Source: CAMPJM01 sp964440915 (GTDB lineage: Bacteria > Bacteroidota > Bacteroidia > Cytophagales > Cyclobacteriaceae). From it: a stretch of 13,756 nucleotides of DNA. The notes under the pieces are model-generated. The model worked only from the letters and a program-made list of their open reading frames with translations, had not been told where the DNA came from and did no database searches. The stretch spans positions 1 to 13,756 of the forward strand of contig CAYTTV010000075.1 of assembly GCA_964440915.1 (NCBI GenBank). Direction: 5' to 3'. Position numbers and translations under genes: made by a program. This document shows, piece by piece, positions 6,598 through 13,756 of this stretch. The stretch's first letter is position 1. Each line of letters starts with the position of its first letter.

Positions 6598-9500
6598 ATG
6601 AAAACAAATCTACGTTTTATGCTGATGCTAATACCGCTCTTTGCATTTTTAAGCATAAGCAGTCATGCACAAGCACAAACAGTCTCAGGTAAAGTAATTT
6701 CTGCAGAAGATGGTGCTGGCCTTCCAGGCGTGAATGTGGTCTTACAAGGAACCACAATAGGCACCGTTACCGATATTGATGGAAATTATTCCTTAGATGC
6801 TCCTGGCAATGGCACATTGGTATTTTCTTTTATTGGCTTCGAAACGCAAGTGGTACCCGTTAACAATAGATCCGTGGTGGATGTACGGTTGGCTAGTGAT
6901 GTTCAGCAACTGTCAGAAGTTGTAGTAACGGCTTTGGGCATTGTGCGGGAAGAACGTTCACTGGGATATTCTACCCAAGAGATTGGCGCCGATGAACTCA
7001 ACAAGACGCGAGAGTCCAATGTTGTGAATGCACTTTCTGGAAAAGTAGCCGGTGTTCAGGTTACGGGATCTGGCGGTGCTTTAGGGGGGTCTTCCAGGAT
7101 TACTATCCGAGGTATCAATTCCATTTCGGGCAATAATCAGCCACTTTTTGTGGTAGACGGTGTGCCTATGGCCAACGACAATTATACCGATGCCAACCAA
7201 AGAAGTGGAAGAGGAGGATATGACTTTGGAAATTTTGCCCAGGACATAAGTCCCGACGATATAAGCACCATCTCTGTTCTGAAAGGACCCAGTGCCGCAG
7301 CACTATATGGAAACCGTGCCGCCAACGGCGTTATTCTTATCACGACTAAAAGTGGGAGAGGTACACAAGGAATTGGGGTTAGCCTCAACTCTAGTGTGAC
7401 GTTTGAAAATACCTATTCCTTCCCCAATTATCAGAATTTATATGGGGGTGGGGCTGGTCCTTTTACCAAAAACGCTGAGGGACAATATGTAGCGCGCTAT
7501 GATGTAGATGCTAGTTGGGGCCCAAGGCTGGATGGCCGTCCAGTAAGGCAATGGTACAGTTATTATGAAGACGACCCTGATTATGGTAGAGAAACGCCGT
7601 GGGTAGCACATCCCAACAATATCGAAGACTTTTTTGAAACTGGTGTTACATTTTCCAATAACCTCGCCTTAACAGGAGGGAATGATAAAGCGAGTTTTAG
7701 ACTTTCCTATACAAATATTAACCAGAAGGGTACTTTGCCAGTGAGCAGTTTGGAAAGGAACTCACTGAATTTCCGAGGATCCGCCAACTTTACCGATAAG
7801 TTTCGAGCTGATGTAGGCGTGATTTACACAAAAAACAATACGGATGGTTTGCCTGGTACAGGCTATGATGGGATGAACGTCATGCAACAGTTCAACCATT
7901 TTGGTCAACGACAATTGGACATGGATAAACTCAAAAACTACCAGATGGCAGACGGTACCCAAAGGGGCTGGAACCTTATAGACGCTGGCAGTAGCTATGA
8001 CCTGATCTATTCTAATAATCCCTACTGGGTAAGGCATAAGTATAGGGGCATAAATGACAGGGATCGTATGATAGGAAATATAGGACTGACATATGATTTT
8101 ACTGACTGGCTCAGCTTATCCGCTGGCACTTCCACCGATTATTACTTGGATAGAAGGGAAGACTACATTGCGGAAGGATCTGCACTTGGTGATAAGCCTT
8201 TCAACTATACCGAAGGCATTCGAGAATATCAGGAAAACAACTACAACTTTTTATTTCGGATGGATAAGAATCTCACAGAACAGTTTTCTTTAGGGGCAAC
8301 CTTTGGTGGAAATAAAATGAGAAGGACTTTTTTTAGAAATGTAGGTTCCACGGTAGATGGATTGCAGGTGCCTGGAGTCTATACAATTTCAAACTCAGTG
8401 GGAAGGCCAAATATCGAAGACTATAGAGAAGAGAAGGAAGTCAATAGCTTCTTTGGAAGCGTTACGCTTGGTTTTCTCGACATGGTTTACCTGGATGCCA
8501 GTTTAAGGAATGACTGGTCTTCTACCTTACCTGTCGACAGAAATTCCTATTTATATCCGGCAGTAAGCGGAAGTTTCGTTTTTACAGAACTTTCGACTCT
8601 CAATGCTTCTAACGTACTCACCTTTGGTAAATTAAGAGGGGGGTGGGCCAGAGCAGGTAATGATACGGAGCCTTACCGTTTAGGTATAAACTATGTAGGC
8701 AAGCAGCCTTTCGGAAGCAATCCCAACTATTCTGTTCCGGTGACACTCAACAATGCGGACCTGAAGAACGAAACTACTGATTCATGGGAAGTAGGGGCAG
8801 AGCTTCAATTTTTTCAAAACCGCTTAGGGATTGACCTTACTTACTATAATAAAGTTACCAAAGATCAGATTATAGTAGCGGATGTTTCTCCTACTTCAGG
8901 CTATTGGGCTTCTGTATTGAATGCGGGAGAAATGACCAATAAAGGATGGGAAGTCCTCCTTACGGGTAGTCCGGTCGATGTAGAGAATGGATTGCGATGG
9001 GATATTATTGTCAACTGGTCTACTTATGAAAACGAAGTAGTGGCGTTGGCACCAGGATTAGATACCTACGTCTTGGGAAATGCTCCTTTTCAAAGTGGTA
9101 ATATTGTTGCACAAGAAGGGAAAAAGTATGGAACCATCACAGGATATGGGTTTCTTAGAGATGAGAATGGCAATAAGATAATAGATGAAGACGGGTATTA
9201 TAAGAGAACTGAAGAGCTGATAGACCTTGGCTCATTTTTGCCAGATTGGAACGGAGGTATCACCAATACATTCACTTATGGAGGGGCTAGCCTCAGTGTG
9301 CTAGTAGATGGACAATACGGAGGCAGTATATTTTCTCTCTCCAACCTCTGGGGCAAGTACAGCGGGTTGTTCGAAGAGACTGCTGAAAATAATATCAGGG
9401 AAACGGGGGTAATCGCGGATGGCGTGAGGGAAGATGGGTCAGTAAACGATCAAGTCATTTCTGCCGAATCTTTTTGGGCTCAAACCTATCAATTGGATGA

Positions 9501-9759
9501 GGCAGAAGTTTACGATGCTTCTTTTGTGAAACTACGAGAAGTGAGGCTTGGCTATACGTTGCCCAATGCTTGGTTTAACAATACACCATTTAGGAATGTA
9601 AACCTTTCTATCATTGGAAGGAACCTGGGCATATTGTATAAAAAAGTACCTCATATAGATCCAGAGACAGCTTTGAGTTCTGGAAACCTCCAGGGAATAG
9701 AGGCAGGACAAATTCCCCCAGCGCGATCAATAGGTTTTAATCTCAGCGTAAATCTTTAA
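6598..9759 (+). CDS. SusC/RagA-family TonB-dependent outer-membrane transporter
   Basis: The 1053-residue product is an outer-membrane barrel that imports a large substrate with energy from TonB. The signal peptide covers about residues 1-26, ending at AQAQ. Residues 28-105 are a carboxypeptidase-regulatory-like beta-sandwich (VSGKVISAEDGAGLPGVNV onward), the usual N-terminal extension of SusC. The SusC signature EVVVTALG lies at 107-114, followed by the plug domain (about 115-252) with RITIRGINSI, PLFVVDGVP and LKGPSAAALYGNRAANGV. The remaining 800 residues are beta-barrel, ending in SIGFNLSVNL. There is no STN domain between signal peptide and carboxypeptidase-like domain, so direct signalling to an anti-sigma factor is unlikely. 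It is the first gene of a three-gene operon with the SusD partner 28 bases downstream. Substrate unknown. Confidence 0.97.
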   Translation: MKTNLRFMLMLIPLFAFLSISSHAQAQTVSGKVISAEDGAGLPGVNVVLQGTTIGTVTDIDGNYSLDAPGNGTLVFSFIGFETQVVPVNNRSVVDVRLASDVQQLSEVVVTALGIVREERSLGYSTQEIGADELNKTRESNVVNALSGKVAGVQVTGSGGALGGSSRITIRGINSISGNNQPLFVVDGVPMANDNYTDANQRSGRGGYDFGNFAQDISPDDISTISVLKGPSAAALYGNRAANGVILITTKSGRGTQGIGVSLNSSVTFENTYSFPNYQNLYGGGAGPFTKNAEGQYVARYDVDASWGPRLDGRPVRQWYSYYEDDPDYGRETPWVAHPNNIEDFFETGVTFSNNLALTGGNDKASFRLSYTNINQKGTLPVSSLERNSLNFRGSANFTDKFRADVGVIYTKNNTDGLPGTGYDGMNVMQQFNHFGQRQLDMDKLKNYQMADGTQRGWNLIDAGSSYDLIYSNNPYWVRHKYRGINDRDRMIGNIGLTYDFTDWLSLSAGTSTDYYLDRREDYIAEGSALGDKPFNYTEGIREYQENNYNFLFRMDKNLTEQFSLGATFGGNKMRRTFFRNVGSTVDGLQVPGVYTISNSVGRPNIEDYREEKEVNSFFGSVTLGFLDMVYLDASLRNDWSSTLPVDRNSYLYPAVSGSFVFTELSTLNASNVLTFGKLRGGWARAGNDTEPYRLGINYVGKQPFGSNPNYSVPVTLNNADLKNETTDSWEVGAELQFFQNRLGIDLTYYNKVTKDQIIVADVSPTSGYWASVLNAGEMTNKGWEVLLTGSPVDVENGLRWDIIVNWSTYENEVVALAPGLDTYVLGNAPFQSGNIVAQEGKKYGTITGYGFLRDENGNKIIDEDGYYKRTEELIDLGSFLPDWNGGITNTFTYGGASLSVLVDGQYGGSIFSLSNLWGKYSGLFEETAENNIRETGVIADGVREDGSVNDQVISAESFWAQTYQLDEAEVYDASFVKLREVRLGYTLPNAWFNNTPFRNVNLSIIGRNLGILYKKVPHIDPETALSSGNLQGIEAGQIPPARSIGFNLSVNL

Positions 9760-9787
9760 GCCGTAGGTTACTCAAAAATAAAATGAT

Positions 9788-11308
9788 ATGAAAAATATAT
9801 TGAATAATTATATACTAGTAATAGCCTTGCTTCTGCTGCCCACCATTCAAGGGTGCGATGAGGGCTTTGAAGAAATGAATGTCAACCCTAACCAGCCTGT
9901 TGAGGTGCCAGTAGGGTTCTTGCTCACTTCTACGCAAGCTGCTGCCGTGGACGATATATGGAACGAATGGCAAAACGGCCGTTTTGGTATGGTTTATTCC
10001 CAATATTGGACTCAAAACGAATATACCGATGAAGACCGCTACCTCCTGCGGCAGAGCCAAAACAACAACTTTTGGACCTTTTGGTATGCCGGCCATAGCA
10101 CAACAGCAGGCAGTGAAGTGGAAGGGGGAGGTATAATCAACTTACAAACGATCATCAATCAACTCAATGAAAGGCTAGAGAATGATGAAGTAAGTTCAGA
10201 CAATATCGATATGGTCAATAATCAAATAGCCATAGCGAGGATTTTTAAAGTATGGATGTTTCAGATTATTACCGATATATATGGAGATGTCCCTTATTTT
10301 GATGCATTTCAAGGTGCGGAAAATTTTTCTCCTAAGTATGATCGGCAAGAGGCCATCTACACCGATTTGCTTAAAGAATTGACCGAGGCAAACGATCAAA
10401 TAAGACCAGATGCAGAAAGTTATGGCACTGCTGATCTGATCTATAATGGCGATATGGACAAGTGGAAGAAGTTTTGTAATTCATTAAAACTGCGGGTGGC
10501 CATAAGGATTGCAGATGTGAAAGCAGATGAAGCTTCAACAGCGATTGAGGAGGCACTTGCTGCGGGTGTTTTTGAAAGCAATGCCGACGATGCGTTGCTC
10601 CGTTATCTTGCTTCACCGCCCAACAACAATCCGCTGAATGAAGCGCGTAAGTCGCGCCCAGATTTTGCCGTAAGCCTCACGTTCACCGATAAATTGAACG
10701 AGCTGAACGACCCCAGGCTGCCTGCTTATGCTGAACCTTCTGCCAATACAGGGTTGTATCAAGGGCTGACATATGGACTCACAAGGGGAGAAGCTGCTGC
10801 TATACCACTGGGAGATGTTTCCCAACCTAACCCTTCAACTTATGCAGCAGAGACACCAGGCATCCTTTTGACTTATTCCGAAGTGCAATTTATATTGGCT
10901 GAGGCGGCCCAGCGAGGCTTTATCACGGGAGATGCTGCCGGTTATTATGAAGAAGGCATACGAGCTTCTATGGCATTTTGGGGCATAGAAGACCAGTCAG
11001 CCATCAATGAATACATCGCCAGTAATCCATTTAATGCGGGCAACTGGAGAGTTTCCATTGGTGTGCAAAAGTGGATAGCCCTATATATGCAAGGCATTCA
11101 AGGTTGGATTGAGTATAGAAGGCTTGATTTTGGTGTGCTGCGTTTGCCTGCCGGTGGAATTCCCCCAGGCGTGACTACAAACAATGTTCCTACTCGAGTG
11201 AATTACCCTACCGATGAGCAAAACTTAAATAACACCAACTATCAGCAGGCCGTAGCAGCACAAGGGCCTGACAGGTTAGATACAAAGGTTTGGTGGGATG
11301 TTAATTAA
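9788..11308 (+). CDS. SusD/RagB-family substrate-binding lipoprotein (SusD-like_2 type)
   Basis: The 506-residue product is the lid that sits on the SusC barrel at the cell surface and captures the substrate. A signal peptide ends in the lipobox TIQGC with lipidated Cys23. The next residues, DEGFEE, are acidic, fitting the surface-export signal of Bacteroidota lipoproteins. The early motif EEMNVNPNQP (residues 28-37) and the C-terminal pattern RVNYPTDEQNLNNTNY followed by TKVWWDVN are typical of the SusD-like_2 branch; in between the protein is helical and TPR-like (for example IARIFKVWMFQIITDIYGDV). It lies 28 bases after susC and its stop codon is close to or overlapping the next gene, so the three are very likely cotranscribed. 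SusD-like_2 pairs are known for glycan and also peptide uptake; no substrate clue is visible here. Confidence 0.95.
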   Translation: MKNILNNYILVIALLLLPTIQGCDEGFEEMNVNPNQPVEVPVGFLLTSTQAAAVDDIWNEWQNGRFGMVYSQYWTQNEYTDEDRYLLRQSQNNNFWTFWYAGHSTTAGSEVEGGGIINLQTIINQLNERLENDEVSSDNIDMVNNQIAIARIFKVWMFQIITDIYGDVPYFDAFQGAENFSPKYDRQEAIYTDLLKELTEANDQIRPDAESYGTADLIYNGDMDKWKKFCNSLKLRVAIRIADVKADEASTAIEEALAAGVFESNADDALLRYLASPPNNNPLNEARKSRPDFAVSLTFTDKLNELNDPRLPAYAEPSANTGLYQGLTYGLTRGEAAAIPLGDVSQPNPSTYAAETPGILLTYSEVQFILAEAAQRGFITGDAAGYYEEGIRASMAFWGIEDQSAINEYIASNPFNAGNWRVSIGVQKWIALYMQGIQGWIEYRRLDFGVLRLPAGGIPPGVTTNNVPTRVNYPTDEQNLNNTNYQQAVAAQGPDRLDTKVWWDVN

Positions 11309-11331
11309 TGGGCATTAAAAATAAAAATATC

Positions 11332-12429
11332 ATGAAAAAATATCTATATCCATATTTGAAGATCTCATTTCTTTTTGTCATACTAATGGCCACTCTAGCG
11401 GGATGTGATGATGAAGAAGAGAACTTGACTTATAAACCGGGCAATCAACTATTTGTGAGAGGAGCCAGTACTGTCTATTCCGGTGCGGAAAGTGTTCGCT
11501 ACTACGTAGAGAATGAAATTCTCGATAGAAACTACACTTGGACAATTTCAGGAGATGCTACTTTTGAGGAAGATCCCGACAATGAAGCTTTTATATATGT
11601 TACTTTTCCAAATCCAGGAACATATGAGATTTTAGTATCTAACGGGGAGACTGAAGGGTCTGTGACTGTAGAGGCTAATCCTAAAGTGGTTTCTTTGGGC
11701 ACCACGAGTGCTACCAGCCTCGAATTCTATGGTAACAGCAACGATACCATTCGACTGCCTGTGGCCATAACAGATCCTGACTATGAGGATGCAAATCCTA
11801 CTACCAGCACCATCACGATACATTATATGATAGAGGGTAGTGCTACTGAAGGGGTAGATTATGAACTGCTGTCGCCTAACCCGTTGATAATCCCCAAAGG
11901 AGATGCAGATGATGTGACCATCGACATCAGGCTGTTGGACGATATGGAACGAGAAGAAAATGATAGCATCGTAGTCACGCTCACAAGTGTAGTCGATGAG
12001 GCAGCAAATGAAGGCACTATCATGACAGACTCTTTAGAGCTGACGACTTACATCCACCATATAATGGATGATATCAAAACGCTGTCGTTTGAGTCGACCG
12101 TGCCAGATACTTTGAGGGCTGCATCGAGTACAGGAAACTATGCTTTTGTCGTCAACCTATCATCGACAGCTTTGGCTGATGTGACAGTGCCCTATACCAT
12201 TTCGGGCGCAGGGATAAGTTCTCCGCAAACGGAACTGATGTTCCCTCAAGGGTCAACAAGCCAATTGCTAACAGTCCATCTCGATGAAACAGCCTTCGCA
12301 GCTGATCAGGAGATAACAGTGACTTTGGGCGAACCCGTATCAGATGATGAGGAAGTATTGCTTGGGGAGGATGAAGCAGGCGACCCGGCTGGTAATGAGG
12401 TGAAACTGGTAGTGGCATTGGAAGAATAG
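11332..12429 (+). CDS. Surface lipoprotein with PKD-like and Calx-beta-like domains
   Basis: From the ATG at 11332 the product has 365 residues. MKKYLYPYLKISF begins a standard signal peptide ending in LAGC with lipidated Cys25, followed by DDEEEN, a strong acidic surface-export signal. About residues 40-110 form a PKD-like sandwich (YTWTISGDATFEED, FPNPGTYEILVSNGE). About 120-245 resemble a Calx-beta domain (YMIEGSATEGVDYELL, IPKGDADDVTIDIRLLDD, then EENDSIVVTL). About 250-335 look like a second, more diverged copy. No catalytic residues are apparent. Third genes of SusCD operons are often surface binding proteins, so a role in holding substrate at the cell surface is likely but inferred. 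An in-frame ATG at 11308 overlaps the SusD stop codon by one base and would add eight residues; the MKK start makes a better signal peptide. Acidic residues dominate near the C-terminus. Confidence 0.88.
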   Translation: MKKYLYPYLKISFLFVILMATLAGCDDEEENLTYKPGNQLFVRGASTVYSGAESVRYYVENEILDRNYTWTISGDATFEEDPDNEAFIYVTFPNPGTYEILVSNGETEGSVTVEANPKVVSLGTTSATSLEFYGNSNDTIRLPVAITDPDYEDANPTTSTITIHYMIEGSATEGVDYELLSPNPLIIPKGDADDVTIDIRLLDDMEREENDSIVVTLTSVVDEAANEGTIMTDSLELTTYIHHIMDDIKTLSFESTVPDTLRAASSTGNYAFVVNLSSTALADVTVPYTISGAGISSPQTELMFPQGSTSQLLTVHLDETAFAADQEITVTLGEPVSDDEEVLLGEDEAGDPAGNEVKLVVALEE

Positions 12430-12440
12430 AAAGAACAAAC

Positions 12441-12488
12441 TTTTCATGAAAAAGGGAAGTCAAATTGGCTTCCTTTTTTTCGTGAAAA
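12441..12488 (+). terminator. Long hairpin terminator after the SusCD operon
   Basis: GGAAGTC (12455-12461) pairs with GGCTTCC (12467-12473) around the 5-base loop AAATT, followed by seven T (12474-12480). The stem extends outward through A-T pairs, and after one bulged T continues with TTTTCATG (12441-12448) against CGTGAAAA (12481-12488), about 21 pairs in all. The complementary strand also ends in a T-rich run, so it may work both ways. It starts 12 bases after the operon's last stop codon. Confidence 0.9.
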
Positions 12489-12572
12489 TGTCCTTAAAAG
12501 AAGTCGTAAGTTTACCGATAGATAAAGGCCAACTGCCTATCAATGCGCCTAACTAGCAGATTCCTAATGCAA

Positions 12573-12631
12573 TTTTTCTCTCTCTTAAGCAGATTATAGT
12601 AAATTGCTGAGCTAAAAGAAGAAGAGAGAAA
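12573..12631 (+). promoter_or_regulatory. Leader of the LytS-type kinase gene with complementary purine and pyrimidine tracts
   Basis: The start codon at 12638 follows a purine-rich run (about 12615-12637, AAGAAGAGAGAAAG-like) that can serve as ribosome binding site. A pyrimidine tract, TCTCTCTT (12579-12586), is complementary to AAGAGAGA (12622-12629), with AGCA (12588-12591) and TGCT (12605-12608) able to pair inside. The fold could hide the ribosome binding site. I found no clear promoter in the 149 bases between the terminator and this gene. Confidence 0.3.
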
Positions 12632-12637
12632 GAAAGA

Positions 12638-13672
12638 ATGCGCTCAAGAATCGATTTGTCATCTAAGTATATCGTAGGTCTCATCCATGTCCTTTTTTGG
12701 ATTGGCTTCCTCGTTATGCCATTTTTTTTTGCCAATCTCCCATACAACAATGAAGTTTTGTGGTATAAGTTGATCTTAAGCACAGGTTTACTGGCCATAT
12801 TCTTTTATTTGAATACAATTGTTTTTATACCGAAGCTGTTAGGAAGAAAAAAAGTCCACCTCTATATCCTTTCTATCATCGCTACTACAATCGCCATAGT
12901 CTGGTTAAGAATTTTTATGGAGCAGCAGTTCAATCCTGAAATGTTCGACAGGCCATGGTTCAAAGATAAGGTAATCACTGACAGTATATTTTCTTCGCTT
13001 ATTGTGCTGACCATCGGTGGAGGATTGAAAATCACAAAAGAGTGGTTTAGGAACGAGCAGATGAAAAAGGAAGTAGAAAGCGAGAAGCTACAGGCTGAAC
13101 TTGCATTGATGAAATCTCAGATCAATCCTCATTTTTTGTTCAACACGCTCAATAATATCCGTTCATTGGTTCGGAAGAATTCACAAAAGTCTGATGCTGC
13201 CATCGTTAAACTATCGCAACTGATGCGCTACATGTTAGATGATGCTGCAAGCGAACAAGTGCCTTTGGAAAAGGAAATTGAATACCTCCAGAATTACATA
13301 GACTTGCAACGGCTGAGATTGTCTGAAAAAGTTGATATAGAGTTTGAAATCATTAGGAACAGCCCTGGTTATAATATACCGCCAATGCTATTTATACCCT
13401 TTGTGGAAAATGCTTTTAAACACGGTGTAAGTTATATTGATGACTCAAAAGTGGAAATCAGATTGGTTGTTAATGCTGATTCCCTAACTTTTTCTGTGTA
13501 TAATAGCTTGAGTGTTAGAAACGAAGAACATAGAATTTCAAGAGAAGGTGGGGGTTTTGGTTTACAAAACATTAGAACGCGTTTGGAAATTTTATATCCA
13601 AAGCTGCATGAGCTGAACATAGCTTCTGAAAACGGCCTATATAAGGTTGATTTGCTTATCAGAGTTAAATAG
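12638..13672 (+). CDS. LytS/YehU-type membrane histidine kinase
   Basis: The 344-residue product is a sensor kinase of the His_kinase (PF06580) class. Four hydrophobic segments (about 11-32, 42-64, 73-92 and 113-130) form a membrane domain with no large external sensor. A short coiled coil (138-160) leads to the phosphorylation site H165 in the hallmark INPHFLFNTLNNI. The ATP-binding domain has the N box PFVENAFKHG (254-263, with N258) and the G box GGGFGLQNIRTRLEILY (304-320). Kinases of this class phosphorylate LytTR-type regulators, usually encoded directly downstream, and such a gene appears to begin at 13743. The signal sensed is unknown. The gene lies after the SusCD operon's terminator, so it is probably an independent unit. 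Start ATG has a purine-rich stretch directly upstream. Confidence 0.95.
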   Translation: MRSRIDLSSKYIVGLIHVLFWIGFLVMPFFFANLPYNNEVLWYKLILSTGLLAIFFYLNTIVFIPKLLGRKKVHLYILSIIATTIAIVWLRIFMEQQFNPEMFDRPWFKDKVITDSIFSSLIVLTIGGGLKITKEWFRNEQMKKEVESEKLQAELALMKSQINPHFLFNTLNNIRSLVRKNSQKSDAAIVKLSQLMRYMLDDAASEQVPLEKEIEYLQNYIDLQRLRLSEKVDIEFEIIRNSPGYNIPPMLFIPFVENAFKHGVSYIDDSKVEIRLVVNADSLTFSVYNSLSVRNEEHRISREGGGFGLQNIRTRLEILYPKLHELNIASENGLYKVDLLIRVK

Positions 13673-13689
13673 GCCTCGCCTATGATTAC

Positions 13690-13722
13690 GAGGAGTGCTC
13701 CTCATCGAGCAATTTTTTTTTT
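13690..13722 (+). terminator. Terminator-like hairpin between kinase and next gene
   Basis: GAGGA (13690-13694) can pair with TCCTC (13699-13703) around GTGC. Alternatively TGCTC (13696-13700) can pair with GAGCA (13707-13711), which lies one base or less before a run of ten T (13713-13722). The two folds exclude each other: only the second puts the stem against the T run, as a terminator needs, and the first would prevent it. The arrangement resembles an attenuator, but the stems are short. Confidence 0.5.
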
Positions 13723-13742
13723 AAGGGATAAATAAGGGAAAG

Positions 13743-13756
13743 ATGAATTTGCGTTG
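13743..13756 (+). CDS. Start of a truncated gene, probably a LytTR response regulator
   Basis: ATG at 13743 opens M-N-L-R and a fifth codon starting TG, then the window ends. Upstream is AAGGGAAAG at 13734-13742, a plausible ribosome binding site. LytTR regulators of Bacteroidota often begin M-(N/K)-x-R-C-(I/L)-I-V-D-D-E, and they usually follow a LytS-type kinase gene as here. The identification rests on position and these four residues only. Confidence 0.45.

Overview
The window looks like a chromosomal piece of a Bacteroidota bacterium, most likely one of the Cytophagales (the phylum is well supported, the order is inference). The signs are a SusC/SusD outer-membrane pair, lipoproteins with acidic residues after the lipid-bearing cysteine, weak or absent Shine-Dalgarno sequences, a LytS-type kinase apparently paired with a following regulator gene, and three good matches to the Bacteroidota promoter (TTTG, about 18-21 bases, TAnnTTTG).

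Left part (1-3820). A receiver-only response regulator reads rightward (107-523). It is followed by about 440 non-coding bases rich in hairpins and carrying a perfect 18-bp tandem duplication. A leftward gene (971-2425) encodes a 484-residue helical protein that I cannot name, with a possible helix-turn-helix at its N-terminus. Its stop codon lies in the loop of a perfect terminator-like hairpin. Next come an AT-rich stretch with a possible gene relic, a leftward tRNA-Ala(GGC) with recognisable promoter and terminator, and a leftward NlpC/P60 lipoprotein gene.

Middle part (3772-6448). A rightward asnB-type glutamine-dependent asparagine synthetase has a clear promoter starting just after the divergent lipoprotein gene's upstream region. 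It is followed by a NarL/LuxR-type response regulator with a hairpin directly before its start codon. No partner kinase for this regulator is in the window.

Right part (6485-12488). One apparent operon encodes a SusC-like TonB-dependent transporter, a SusD-like lipoprotein (SusD-like_2 type) and a PKD/Calx-beta-type surface lipoprotein. It has a promoter match in front and a strong long hairpin terminator behind. The three products would form a surface nutrient-uptake machine. There are no degradative enzymes, no STN domain on SusC and no sigma/anti-sigma pair, so the substrate is unknown. After the terminator lies a LytS/YehU-type membrane histidine kinase, then a terminator-like hairpin, then the first codons of a gene that is probably its response regulator, cut by the window edge.

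Most of the window is ordinary for this phylum. The parts that deserve a second look are the unnamed HTH plus helical-repeat protein, the hairpin-rich gap beside it, the possible gene relic at 2682-2861, and the substrate of the SusCD trio. I did not find clear evidence of a wholly new system.
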